Assembly (NCBI GenBank): GCA_900708905.1
Contig: CAADRB010000035.1
Coordinates: forward strand, 1,449,368-1,513,367
Length of the DNA: 64,000 nucleotides
Direction of reading: 5' to 3'
Origin: Hymenolepis diminuta
Lineage: Eukaryota > Platyhelminthes > Cestoda > Cyclophyllidea > Hymenolepididae
How positions within the stretch are numbered: the first letter of the stretch is position 1; each line of letters starts with the position of its first letter. Below are positions 13,884 through 26,500 of the stretch, in pieces. The position numbers and the translations under genes are program-made. The notes under the pieces were generated by a model. The model did not search any database. It was not told where the DNA came from and worked only from the letters and a program-made list of their open reading frames with translations.

Positions 13884-14000
13884 CATGTGCCCTTCAGTGA
13901 TTGGTGAATATAGTGGCAACCTGGCACTGGCATTGGCCTGTTCACTTGGCCTCGATATGGTATACGTGTGTCATTGTCCTGATCTTATTTCTGCATCTAT
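13884..14000 (+). promoter_or_regulatory. Upstream region shared by annexin B and pseudogene D (D copy)
   Basis: GATTGGT (inverted CCAAT box) lies 376 bases before the D start codon and 383 bases before the B start codon. Around it are shared pieces (CATGTG, GCATTGGCCT, a TTGxCCTCGA-type stretch, ACGTGTG) in the same order as 23195-23345. This suggests that D was duplicated together with its promoter. The regulatory role is inferred. Confidence 0.4.
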
Positions 14001-14274
14001 TTTGAATGATAAGGTATTTACTCGGTTTGTTTAAAAACTAATCAGCGCTACAATATTTTTTTATTCCAGAAGAGTAGTCACTAGTGTTTTAGCCCGATAT
14101 GTGTTATTTTTTAATAGAACAAGCTTGAAATAATGTAAAGACCCGCCTTTATTATTCACGTAAGCAACTCAAGTAGTCATGGACACTAAACGCTAAATTC
14201 CCTATTGCATTTCTCTTTCATTTACCTGGCTCCATTTTCACCGATTTTGCCATAATTAATCTTCTCAAGAACCA

Positions 14275-16640
14275 ATGGTTGGCTATCCTCAGCAAGGATA
14301 AATAGGATTCGGTAACCGGGATTACTCATATCAAGGTCAAACGGATTTTAGCCTCCTTGGACAAATGGGTCGTAAGCCACAAGGTCAGATGAGATTTCCG
14401 CCCCAATAACAGATGGGATATAAACAGCAAGGTTTCGGACTAAAGATAGAACACAGTGTGCTCTGTTAAGTAATCTGAATTCATTCTACATTTATTTGAA
14501 TTAAACCAAATAACCTGTGATCCGATTTTGATGAAGTATTATCACACGGGACGTCTTTCTTTTGTTATAAATCACTATTGATTTAGACACAATCGAAACT
14601 TCAGTCATTGGTGTTCTTGCAAAACGCACATTCAGACAGCCTCAAGAAGTCATTCAAAGTTTGAATTCATCATCTGGAAAGGTTTGAATCCCAACCGGCA
14701 TTTGTTTTATTGTATTTTGAGTCTGCACATATTACAAAATAAACGGCTATTAATTTATTCCATTTTTTTGGTTTCGTTCGCTTTTCTACACCCCAACCGT
14801 GGCTCTGACTGCCATTTAGAGTCAACTGGTGCATACACCAAATTTGTGATGCCGATTAATTGTATCCTTTTTGTTTATATTTGGAATGATTACATCTTGC
14901 TAATTGAACTATCCATTAACTTGATAAATTGCGAAGTTTCGTCAATTAAAAGCTGTTTATAAGACTAACTTAGAAATCATATATAATATCACACAATGGA
15001 TTTTGTAGGAGGAGTTTCAGATTTCGAAAATCTTGGTGATAATGTAGCGGAAGCTATACCAATATGTCTTTTTGCTACACCTAAGTAATCCTCCATGCAG
15101 TCCAAATAACCTCTTTCAGAGTCCTCTTTTATCACTTAACTCCCAAATTAGCTAGGCTCTGCTCAAAGTGATAAGAACCAGAGAGATGCTGAGTGGAGAG
15201 GGTTTCTTGATCACTTCCTTGTTACCGTGAGCCAAAGCCTTAGCCATTTAATACAAAACCACGCTAGGCTGAAGGGATCCTGATTGCTGATTGGTTGAGG
15301 AGGTCTCTGCACACACGGCCGTACTTGTTCTCTACGCGACCGGTTACATACCGCACCCCCCAGAAAGTTCTAGTACACGTGACTTAATCAGCCTTGTTAG
15401 AGTTGTGAACCCTACAATAACTACTTTTTTTCATTCAGAGTTTGGGAAAGATTTACGCATCTTTAATGCTATTTCAGGTGTACTTTTTAATTAGGTTAAA
15501 TTTTTATTAAACTTTCCTTTTTATAGCTATTTTCGCCTGTTAATAATGAATTAGCTGTAGAAAGCCGGGATGAATTTCACAGTTTTCATTTATAATTACT
15601 GGCTTATGCTCTACTCAGCTACTAACCGGGGGCATTAAGAAATCACTGTTTATATTTGATATTTTTCTCTTCTTATCTGAAACAAATGCGTATTTTTAAG
15701 TCGTTACAATTCCGGATCAATTAATTCCATCGGTTAATTCAATTTGTCACTCTCCAACTTTCTCTATCAATTTATGTAGACGGGTTTTTACGTCCGTAAC
15801 AATGAGCTAAACATTACCTTCTAATATCAGTTTCTACCCACATTTCACATCCATAGTTTAGAGTGTTTGTGTGAATAATCGCTCTTACCCAGTTCAATGC
15901 AATTTGGCCCTCTTCTTCGAGTTGAACAAGTCATGCACATATGCAGTACATTCTAGAGTATACATATAGATAAAGGAATACTATAAGATTCAGAAGGTAA
16001 TTGATTTGATTGGTAATTGGGCTGGGATTTATTTCTGCAGTCAAGGGCTATTCCGACCTTTTAATGATGAGTTTTTTTCGTTCTAAATGTAATTGGTAAG
16101 TTTCAAAGACAATTCAAACAATAACAACAACTCCTGATCGAACCATATTTTCCCTATCTACTATCTTCCGAGTTAAAGAATTTCGAATGAATTCACATTA
16201 ACTATCGCTAATGTCTTTCTACAGAGCTTCAAAGACATTCCAAATTTGTTGGAATGTGTCATGTACAGTGAAATTAAAGATAAAATTGTCCTTCTTCAAT
16301 GCTCTGTGCCTTATCCAAGTGTTGTAATCAAGGAGATCGTAAGAACTTGCAACTCACGTAAGGCGGGATTCGTAGATAGCTTATTATTACGCCGGAGACC
16401 ATCCATTTATTAATGCCCGAACCTAAGCAGAAATAATGAAAATTGAAAAATAGTTTGAGATTGGGAATTTTGTCTCTCCGGATGAGAAATAGCGATATTT
16501 AATTGGTTTAGTTTTAGTTTTCTTCAGTTAAATTTTCGGAGAATAATAATGCGCTTCTTGCCGATTGGCTCGACCAGGTCATGCGTAAAGCTGGAACAAA
16601 TGACGCATCGCTGATATTGATGGTACTTGGCCGAAGTGAG
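14275..16640 (+). pseudogene. Annexin pseudogene D
   Basis: This is a decayed relative of annexin B. The N-terminal exon (from ATG at 14275 to about 14465) still reads as Gly/Tyr/Gln-rich repeats (GYPQQG, GQMG, PQGQM), but two glutamine codons have become TAA and the frame ends in a third stop. The acceptor before the ATG, conserved in B, is lost (TTTCATTTACCTG where B has TTTCATTTTAG). A repeat-2 exon fragment survives at 16226-16338 (ending LLQCSVPYPSVVIKEI), where the calcium-site GAGT has become IKDK. The 113-base repeat-4 exon at 16528-16640 is intact, with AG before it, GT after it and MRKAGTNDASLI inside. Other core exons were not found. An LTR element sits between the N-terminal and core pieces. 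It cannot make an annexin. Confidence 0.85.
15043..15416 (+). mobile_element. Solo LTR-like element, copy 1 (inside pseudogene D)
   Basis: The element is 374 bases, starts TGTAGCGGA and ends CCCTACA, and is flanked by the 4-base duplication ATAA (15039-15042 and 15417-15420). It matches 40840-41175 on the plus strand and 54511-54884 on the minus strand. TG...CA ends and a 4-base target duplication are typical of LTRs of retrotransposons. There is no internal coding region, so this is a solo LTR or a very short terminal-repeat element. Confidence 0.82.
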
Positions 16641-17709
16641 GTAAATTCAATTTTCAGATTTAGAAATAAATTCCCCACAAGATCTCTGAAATACGGTATT
16701 CTATTGAAACCTCTACTCCAAATAATTTGTGCTCTAATATCAAAAAGAACATTGGATTCAAAGTGAAGTTGTAGAATTACTACTCCAACATTAGGCAATT
16801 GATTAGTTGAATGAGACATTTCTGTTGAATCCTATATAATTAATAGACTCTGTATAAAACAGTTAGATCATTGAGAACTGGGAGTGGATACATTCCACAA
16901 AATGCGTTTCTAGTCTGTGGTCGGAAATACAGGTCGTCTGCTGTTCCATGTTGAAGTCTCCTCAAGACTTATCCTTTCATTTCATCATACCTTTCGTGGA
17001 AAGATATGGGTAACAAGTATTTGTATGATTTTGGAGCCATCCTCTTTTCAAATAAATTTATTGCACTCATCTATTGGACGAGGGAGTTTACCAGTTAGTG
17101 GATTATCTTTGGGTTTGTGGTAATCTATCCGCCCGTATCCTCTCATCTCATTTCCATTTGCAAAGAGTTGATGACACCGAGAATCCACCCACATTATTTC
17201 TCTTTTGTGTACACATTTTATTTGTGATTGATGTTTAATAGTGTGAGAAATAGAATTTATTGTGAAATTCATCATCCAACTTCGCCTTCTTTCTCACCGA
17301 ACACCTTTTTAGTATTCACTTGAAGTTACCTTAATCAATCCTTCATATCCTCAGATTTAGAGGCTCTATTTTTGGTAAACGGGATTTCAATAGCACTTTC
17401 GCAAAAAATCGCATCTTCTCTCTGAAGACTTGCCCATGGATTTTATCTTCGTCGTAATTGCGCGGCTTTTGTTTCTGGAAGACTTTTCTGGTAGAACTGT
17501 AATACTAATTTGTCACATAACATTTACTATCATTCACCTTATGGTTGACAACTGTATATAAATCGTACAGAGAGAGTGGTTCAATAAATGTTTTCAATAC
17601 CTTTATTCGAACCTTAATCGATAGTGCTTTTGAACATTAGTTTCATTTTTGAAAATTATTTATTTATAAAAGGTTATAAGGAGGCTAGATTTTGGCGTTT
17701 CGACCTTAT
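16641..17709. other. Intergenic, no supported gene
   Basis: I looked here for the missing last exon of pseudogene D and found none. A possible AATAAA lies near 17583. Nothing else is recognised. Confidence 0.4.
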
Positions 17710-17778
17710 TAGGCCTTCTTTTAAGCGGAGAAGATTGGTTTATCTATGGGGAAAAAGGTAGAGAAGGGGTTGGGCATC

Positions 17779-18171
17779 TCAGTACTGGGTCCTGATTTGT
17801 CCCGGGAGGAGGTTTTGTCCCCATTCGGTAAGATAGCTGTCCCGCCGAACCGGTGTGACTGGTAGTGATGCACTCCTAGCAAATGACCAGTTGTGTTTCT
17901 CATATCTGTGATTCCTGATACCCTTTTCGGAACCTAAAGATTTAGTACAACCTGGAACATTGCATACAAACTTTCCGATAAACTCACCACCTGTCGCGGT
18001 TTGCAAGGGTGTCGTAGCTCTAATAACTTGCTGCCATTTTCCACTCAGTAATTTCTCTTCTGGATGACAAGATAGGAGATGTTTCGTTAGCCAACCTGTC
18101 ACCTTGTACTGCTTGTGACAATCGGTAAGTGGGCAGCTTAATTTCGGTCTTTCTTTTGCACTATAGCTCAA
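17779..18171 (-). pseudogene. LINE C-terminal fragment with two C2H2 zinc fingers
   Basis: This is an open block of 130 codons. Finger 1 reads CPLTDC, 12 residues, H, LLSC, H. Finger 2 reads CNVPGC, 12 residues, H, RYEK, H. The spacings are identical, as in a tandem finger pair that binds nucleic acid. It lies downstream of the YADD-bearing RT remnant in the same orientation, so I read it as the element's C-terminus. A host C2H2 gene is less likely, because no flanking exons were found and the following block carries stops. Confidence 0.6.
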
Positions 18172-19623
18172 TGATCTTGCCCTACGTACCGCAGCATCTT
18201 AGCACGTTTGGCAAACCACCTTGAGCAGTTCCGGTTGGAACACTTTATTATCTGAGGTCTACTGCCAACTAGATTGAACTTATACTGCTCATCCATAGGG
18301 ATCTTGCTACAAGCGTTGGTAAGCCAACCGTCAGCATCTTCTGAGAAGAGTTCTTTCGCGTCAGCTTCAAGCTGACGGTTCCAGCATTTTGTATGAGCCC
18401 TTTTTATCGGCTTGTTCTGTCAGGCAACCGTTTAGTAGCCTCCTTGTTAGTCTCTGTTTTCGTCTGCTCAATCCAATCCATAGGCTCAGGCACCTTCGCT
18501 GCATTACAGCAGCGGGGCGTTTCATGGAAACTTTCTTTGCCAGCACCTTTGCCTTTAGTATCATCCTGGAGTTGAGGCCAAGAATCACTCTTCAGGCAGT
18601 GTCGAGCAGGGCTGAGATCCAATTGTTATCCCTGATTCTGAGGACTATGGTGGAAAGCCCATAAAAATGGCCAGACTTACAAATATTTATACTAGATGCA
18701 CTTGGTCTGTACTGCTAGAACCGAGCGACGCAGGATTGGGCCGATTTTCATCAGTTGTCTGCGCACGATAGCTATACCTCCAGAGATGGCCTCTATGGCA
18801 TCGCTTGGCGTGTTGATTGGGGAGCCCAGGTATCTGTACGAATGAACTCGCTCAATGCTTTTACTCAGCTTATTCTCCTAAGCGCAACCACTCAGTCCTG
18901 TTAGTGGTCATTACTATACGGAATTTTGCTAGTACAATATCTAAACGTTGCAGGAGCCCTTACGCTTCGGCTATAGTATTGGTGATTAGGCAAAGATCGT
19001 CTGCATATGTCATCAAGCTTCCACTCATCACCATTTGTTATCACTAGCGTGATTCCCATTTGGGTAGCAAAGTTGTAAACCTTATCAAGCACTAGCTGGA
19101 AGGTGGTGTTGAATAGCTGAGGACCTTCCTTGGACCCTTGTCAGACCCCTCGTTCCATGATAAAACTTTCTTTGGAGCCTCTAAGTCTGCCCACAGGAGA
19201 GTCCAAGAGTGCAGAAATACTATGTACTACGTTCCATGAACACCGTAGATCGATAAGCTGTTTTATTATTACATGAGTTGGAAGTTGCGAGGATAAGGAC
19301 AATAGGTTTGTTCTTATCAATGTCAAGTTGAACGCATTGTCATCTCGCCAAAATTACGTGCTCTTCCAAGTAGCCCTCTCAGAATCCGTACTACTTGGGC
19401 GAGCGCAGGCTAAGTAATATGCGCTGTCAGCCTTCCACAGACTAGACCGGCGTATCTAACAAAGAGATGCCGCGATAGTTGTTGATATCGCTTGTAGATC
19501 CCTTTCTCTTGTAGACTGACGCGACCTCAGCATCTGCCCATTCTCTGAGAATCTTTGTGCTATCTTTCCAATATGAGTTGAACATGTTCACCATGCTACT
19601 GTCAAGCAGAGATCCTCCCCACT

Positions 19624-20157
19624 TTAACAGTTCTGGACATAGTCCATTAGGCCTGGACTTTTCCCTGTTTTTAGTTTAGCCTTCGCTTTAAAGAGTTCTG
19701 CCATGGTTAGGTTGTTGTCCTGCTTTAGGTATCTCCACTTTTCCGCTCTGTGTTTAAACAGAGTGGAGTAGTGCTCCTTTAAGTCTTTTGGAGATATGGA
19801 AGGTCTAGAAGCTGCATTATCAGCCCACTTTCTCGAGGTAGACCTCAACACATTCTCCAAGGCCGCAAAAGCCTGTTTTGGTTCGTTTGCGGCCGTTTGG
19901 GATGGGAATTTCTCTGTCTGGTCGTCCAGATATTTCTGCTTGGCAGATCGGATCTGTCTGACCATATCATTCCGCGACCCTCGACAGGCTTCAAAGTCCT
20001 CAGCTTTCGGCGACTTCAGCCACTTTATCCTTAGGCGTACCTTCTTTTGCAGTCCGGGTTGAAGAAGAATGGCATTTTCATACCATTCCTTCTTCCTTCC
20101 CTCCGCTTTCTTATGGCTCCGACAGGCAGTTGCTGCTGCATTCCCCACTATTTTCAC
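19624..20157 (-). pseudogene. LINE endonuclease-RT linker fragment
   Basis: This is a 177-codon open block rich in Lys/Arg, with the pattern of LINE linkers: basic helices (GRKKEWYENA, KQKYLDDQTEKF), then KDLKEHYSTLFKHR and, at the end, KAKLKTGKSPG, which corresponds to the start of the RT domain (usually GKSPGPDG). It breaks there by frameshift or stop. It is the best preserved part of the LINE at 17710-21150. Confidence 0.7.
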
Positions 20158-21150
20158 TATTTAATGATAGTCGGGCGTACATTGGCGGTTATCTCTCAGA
20201 AGTGAATCCGCAATTATACTTTCATAATGCTCCTTGTGTTTGACAATGAGATCATACCTCTACTGAGTTGCCAAGCTTGCAACTATCTGTTAGGACGGAA
20301 GATGGCACGCTTGATGCACGCCTTCACTCCCCGGATCGTAAAAACCAGATAGTGGTCTGAATTGGCTTCAGCTTTACGAAAGACTCTGACGTCCGTGTAT
20401 TGAAAGGAAGCTCAGCTAGATTCTACTACTAGGTCCATCATATCTTTCGCATCGTGAGAGTAGTGCCACGTCAACCTCAACCCCTTTTTTCTTCATAGTA
20501 AGTGATGAGTATCTTCAGACCATTATTCGCGTAGAAACTGGCTACCCACTGGCCATTTATTAATGTTTCTCGGCTCTGGTCCGTCGATGTGCCGACTACA
20601 TCTCCTTACATAGTGCGTGATTCAATGCCAATACGAAAATTAAAGTTACCTATTACGATGCCTCTACGGCATGATGCTTTCCTTTCTTTGTATGCTCTAT
20701 CGAACAGCCAGCAATAATTGTCTTTCTCACTCTCACAATCTGAGCACTTAGTTGGGCTATAGCATCCAATGACGTCGATTGCGACTCAGTCATTCTCAAC
20801 TGTTAATGACGCCAGCCTGTTAGAGTGTTCTCGTACGAAGAGGACTTTGAAGACTTCAGTGTCAACCAAGAATCCAACCCCTCTGTTCGCGAGATAGTTT
20901 GGGTTATGACCAGCATTATGCATGACCCAACCTCCGTTCACCTAGAAGGTGCCCGAGGGCATCCTTTTTCCGTTAACACCGCTAAGCGGAAACTGCCTTC
21001 CACTAACTGACGATGGATGTCCTTGAAATTCACATCAGTGGCGCAAGATCGGACACTCCACAGACCCAGCTTTAGGAAGGTCACTGCTCTCCGAGGAGAG
21101 CCAGACTCATCGTTAGTTTTAGAAAGCATGCCGATAATTGGTCTGAAATA

Positions 21151-23194
21151 TTAAAAGTTGTAATGTCAAATGTAGGTAGCATTAGGTCAAGAAAATTACG
21201 GGTCGCCGGCCTTCGAAGTTCCCGTCTTTCTCATTTTGATTTGGTATCTACTCACATGCCTCATTTCACTTGTCACCTTTCCCTCGGCTTGCTCAAATAT
21301 TATTTACCGTGAGTTAACCCCTATGTATTGCACATTGGGTACTTCAGCATACCCAGGAAGATTGTTACATGAGGACTGCCTTACTCACATTCACTTCAGG
21401 ATGAAACTGAAGCGCCTATGAGTAATCTTCCAGAGGTCCTTTCACTTTCGTATGGTAAGTCGAGTTATCAATAAAAAGTATTTCTTAGCATATAAGCAGA
21501 CCACCATCGCCACAGCAACGAGGTGACGAGATAAAAATATTCGGCCTGAAATTGGGGTAAAGATATGCATACACACACCTTATGGCACATGTGTGCACAT
21601 TTCGCTCAACCCTAGCAACGCCACAGGATCACCTCGAGGTGGAGGTTTGGATTTATCCTGTGAATCTTTATGATATTTTGTTTTCCACCATGATCGGCTA
21701 GACCTTCATCATTCACTGGTGAACAAAGGTAATTAAAAGAGCTCAAAACTATTACTATGCGCTATCCACCAGACAGACCCAACTTATGGACAGAATACGA
21801 GTCAGTTCACGCCGTTTGGAACAATCGGGCCATTTAGATGGTTTAAAAGTCATTCTCTCATATTTAAACTACCCTTCCAAGTAAATAGCAAAATGGATAT
21901 CTGCCAAGGGTTTATATTAATTCAGCATAATTTAGTGACCTCTAAAATATTATATGCTTGTGGGTGTTGTAAAAGAATCCTAAGTTCCATAAATTGATCA
22001 GGCAGGCCACCTTTTATGAATCGCTCACACTAATATGCACAAAGATCTTTCAGAAGAGGTGCTACAAATGAGAAACGCATGAAAATACTGCCTTGAGTAC
22101 TGAATAGTTTGTACAAATTTCCTCACTTTTTTAATTTGCCATCTTCATACTGCTTGTGGTGGCCGTTATTAAATAATATTTTTATTTTATTAATGATTAC
22201 TGTTCGCTTATAAATAACGATAATAACAAAAACTATGTGAATATTTACAAAGAATGGTATATATAAGAGTAATGACTCTTGTGATGAAGTGGTATTTACA
22301 GAGTAGGAATTTAAACCGGAGTTGCCATTATTTAAGGAGGTATGATTGGCAAATACAATACAAGATATCTTCCTAAAAACTACCCGTAGACAACCACTTT
22401 TTCGAAATTAGGACAGGGTGAGTCGATTGTGGCCCGAAAGTGTGTTTCACGACAGTAGGGAAAATTACTGATCGAAAGGGGTGTAGATTAGAGTCGGAAC
22501 AAATTGTCTGTATATAATTCAAAATCACCACTGTCTCAGTACCAGCAATGATGTTTGTTCTCGTCTTCATTGCAGATGCAGGTATGAGAAAACAAGTCTG
22601 GTGATGGATGAAGGTGATTGAGAATGAAGAGTCCATCTTCATTAGCAATGATTAGCTTTATTTTGACCCCACAATGGAATGAATAGTTGGAAATCAGCAT
22701 GAAGATGGGATTTAGTTCCACTTAAAGTACTATCTGCGTTGGTTCATACATTCATCAATGTCGATGAACCAGATATGGATTAAGGGAACTTAATACCGTC
22801 AAACTGAATAGATCATGCTGCGTTGCATTATTATTATCAGTGCTAATGGCAAGAATAAGTGGACCCACCTCCACGGGAATATCTACAATTTAATCTGAAA
22901 TCGGTGTAAGCCTAGTATAAAACTATCAATGTCTGCTGCGGCCCTACTTCTGTAAACGAGTCAGGTGTAGATAATGAGAACATGGCATGTTCTCAGTTTT
23001 GCTGCGCTGTCCCATATCAAGCCACTTGTAAAAGACAGTGTCTAAAGGTACTTAAGCATTAAATAAACAAATTCCCTACAGCTTCATATTTATTAAATGA
23101 TATTAATTTAATTTGAGAATAGTTTATTCCATGAATTATGACTTGACCTATGCTGGAATCCTAATGCACCTACTTAAACCCTTTTAATTAGTCA
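21151..23194. other. Intergenic, no supported gene
   Basis: No gene is recognised. The pyrimidine-rich stretch at 21225-21320 resembles the one near 9094. Open frames of up to 91 codons (minus, 22373-22648) show no domain. Confidence 0.4.
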
Positions 23195-23345
23195 TGTGGC
23201 TAGCTGTGATTGGTGCATGAGATGACGACCTAGAAATCCCATTCGCATTGGATGTTAGGTGTTATTTATGCACCAGCATTGGCCTAGTAATTTCAGTCTT
23301 GACCTCGAGTTAGGACGTGTGCGTGTGGCATTCCCCATCTTTACT
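23195..23345 (+). promoter_or_regulatory. Probable promoter region of annexin B
   Basis: GATTGGT at 23207-23213 is an inverted CCAAT box. The region around it is conserved with the segment upstream of pseudogene D at 13884-14000, at the same distance from the start codon. A 5' untranslated exon probably follows, because the ATG at 23590 sits one base after a splice acceptor. There is no experimental support in the sequence itself. Confidence 0.4.
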
Positions 23346-23589
23346 TTTTGAAATTGATCATATATTTTAATCGTTTATAATCCCTAATAGACTGAATTAA
23401 GTTAAAAATGTTTAATTTGCAAGATTAATTTATTATTTACTAGTTTTCTCCCTAGAAAGCTCTATTTAAATGCATGGCCTTAAAATCGGACAAGTATTAA
23501 GCTTGAAAAGAGTCACTTGGTTCATTCACTAGGGTTAGTCTGATGCTAAATTTCTTATTGATTACTTTATATTTCCCTTTCATTTTAGT

Positions 23590-26500
23590 ATGTCCGGATA
23601 TCCAAATCAACCTTCATTCAATCCCAGTCAACCACCTCAGGGACAAATGAGTGGTTATCCGCCCCAAGGACAAATGGGTGGCTATCCACCCCAAGGACAA
23701 ATGGGTGGTTATCCACCCCAGGGACAAATGGGTGGTTATCCACCCCAAGGACAAATGGGTGGTTATCCACCCCAAGGACAAATGGGTGGTTATCCGCCCC
23801 AAGGACAAATGGGTGGTTATCCACCCCAAGGTCCTATGGGCCAACCTGGGCAAATAGGTTATCAACCACCGGGCTTTGCTCCTCCGGGGCCAATTGGTGC
23901 CTATCCCCCACAGAGTCAAATGGGATACCAACAACATGGTTATCCACCTCAAGGACAAATGGGTTTTGGTCAACCTGGAGCACAGATGGGTGGCAGTAAG
24001 CTTAATTAAAAAATTCAAATTTTTTCCAAATAAAATAAAATATTTACTTTTCGGTTTTAGTGAATCCCTACTATACGGGGAAGCCAACTGTAGTACCATC
24101 TCCAAATTTTGATGCAAGCTCGGATTCTCAGTTACTTTACAAAGCGATGAAGGGACTTGGTATGATATTAGTTTGTAATTTAATACTTCGATTTAATAAA
24201 GTGGGCGCCTTTTATGATAAGTTTGTAAAACTCTAGGCACCGACGAAGCCACAATTATTAATGTACTCTCTAAACGCAGCTTCAAACAGCGACAAGATAT
24301 CGTTCAAAATTTCAAGTCTTCATTCGGCAAGGTAATGATATCTTACTTTTAAGGCTCATTGCTTTGAATTTTACAATTACTAATTATGGAGTATGATTTA
24401 AGTTTAGCTGGCCTCATTGTTCTTGCATCAACCTGACTATTGCACTTTTCCAAGAACTAAACACAATTTTAAGTGCCAATTGGTGTCATATAAATACGTT
24501 TGGTGACACCGATTCATCCAATAGGGATTGTCCGTGTTGTATATTAAATTCAATGACACCAAATGACAAAAGTAGTTTTGACAATTCAAGTTAATTTAGG
24601 TGCGTTAATAAACATCAATAAGAAGTTAAATCAAATTTTCGTATTTTTATAGATTTCAAAATCTTAATATCACCTGGCAGTATCAGATTGGTTGAGGATG
24701 CGTAGTTTTTTTTATATTTTTTAATAAAAATATAGTATAATATAATATTTTTAAAAATTTTAGGATCTAGAAAAAAATCTGAAGAGTGAGCTTTCAGGGA
24801 AGTTCGAACGAATAGTTCTCTTGAGCCTTAAGGGACTTCCAGGTTTGTTGGCCACCTCGATGTACAATGCAGTCAGTGGTGCTGGAACTGATGAAACGGT
24901 CCTCCTTCAATGTATTATCCCATACCAAAACGCCATAATCAAAGAAACCGTCACAATTTACAACAAACGTAAGGAGAAAAGTTTGCCTACTTTATTCCAT
25001 AAAGCCATCATTCTGGAAACTTGTTATATTTTGTCATTTCGTTAATAGTCACTGGTCGCAAACTCGAAGACAGCATCCGTGGTGATACAAGCGGCGATTT
25101 CCAGAAGATTCTGGTTGCCTTGATGCAAGGCGATCGGGATGAAAGCATGAACGTGGATGCTAATTTGGTCAGGACCGATGTTCAGAAACTGTATGAGGCC
25201 GGTGAAGGGTATGTCGCTTAGGCTACCTTCTTTGCTTAATTTTGAGATAAGTGATACAACAGCATACCCCCCATTTTAGCCGATGGGGTACTGAAGAGGC
25301 TGTTTTCACCCGAATCTTTGCACAAAGAAGTTTCGCACATATTAAAGCTCTCTCGCAGGCCTACGAAAATGTAAACAGCACTATTCATATTTCGGACTGG
25401 ATTCTGATATAAATTTAATTTATAATTGCGTATTAATTTGCTTTATAGGAAAAGAAGACTCCTCTCGTCAAGGCCATCAAAAAGGAGACCTCTGGAGATT
25501 ACGAGGATGTCCTAGTTGCAATTGGTTAGATTTTATTTGATATCTACTTAACAGGGCAATTTTGCCTATAGAAGAATAATTTTACAATCTCTCTGCAATT
25601 TACCCGTTCTCATATTATTAGAAATTCTGATTATCTAATCCAGTCTGATTGAACTAGCATTTCTTTCTTGTTTGCTTGAAAGATGAATGATCAGAGAGAG
25701 AGGTATTATGGTACTATTAGGAGAAATTACTGTTTAGCGATCACCAATACGAGGTATGTAAACTTGCTAATTTACCCCTTTTCATTTGGTAGGAAATTGG
25801 CATACCACAAGTCCACTTCATTATTTAGGAAGTATTTTGCTCAAATGAATTGAGAGAGTCCTGGTATTCATCCAGCTGTGCACTACTTTTAAATACACAC
25901 AACTCATTGAAAATAAATAGCAAGATTCCCGAGATAATACGTCTTGACTTGATCGTATTTCGCTACGTTGCGTTAATTAGAGTTAAATGAGGATAACCTT
26001 GACGACAAGGAAAAGTCAATCTTACCTTGGCGTGTCTCCAAGGTAGTTTATGATGCCACCTCCTAGGCATCGGGAGCCTGGAAATCACAGTACTCTCTCC
26101 ATATCCCTTATTTATCCGCTCTCAGATATGTTTGTTTTTAACCAGCATTTTGGTAAATTTTTTCCATAATATGGACCTCGTTTCTCAGTTATATGTTTTT
26201 ATTTACTTCAGTTCAATTCGCGGAGGATAAAAACGCTCTCCAAGCAGAATGGCTCTATAGGTCAATGCGTGGACTTGGAACTGATAATGATTCCCTAATT
26301 TTGATAGTGCTCGGTCGCAGTGAGGTACCTTTGATGCTTTAAATTTCAAATATTAATTTAGGTTAAACTTGATATTAAGACGGGCCAAATGTTTGATTCC
26401 CATTGGCTACATTTAAAATTTGAAGTTATTACTAATTCCCACATCTATAGATAGGTAAAAGCCCAATAAATGTAACTTTTGAGAAAAATTCGATCAGGAA

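Larger units (their letters stand above)
17710..21150 (-). mobile_element. Degraded LINE (non-LTR retrotransposon) with endonuclease, RT and C-terminal zinc fingers
   Basis: Read on the minus strand, the order is as follows. At 21129-20940 is an endonuclease-like start (LGLWSVRSC ... FRLAVLTE). At 20157-19624 is a 177-codon open block typical of the linker before reverse transcriptase, ending AKAKLKTGKSPG. At 19007-18996 is the RT catalytic motif YADD (context LMTYADDLCLI). At 18171-17779 is a 130-codon block with two C2H2 fingers, each C-x4-C-x12-H-x4-H. The blocks lie in different frames and stops intervene, so it is not functional. Reverse transcriptase copies the element's RNA at the target site; the endonuclease nicks the target. 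The clade is uncertain (CR1/Jockey-like or RTE-like). Confidence 0.8.

Noticed and set aside
17779..18171. Independent host zinc-finger gene
   Set aside because: It lies in line with LINE endonuclease, linker and RT remnants on the same strand, so it is better explained as part of that element.
23647..23835. Reading the 27-base repeats as a CRISPR array
   Set aside because: The units are contiguous coding repeats without spacers, in an intron-containing animal-type gene.
23614..24117. Long open frames on the minus strand and in other plus frames over the gene B repeat
   Set aside because: The 27-base period keeps all frames open. They are shadows of the annexin B N-terminal exon.
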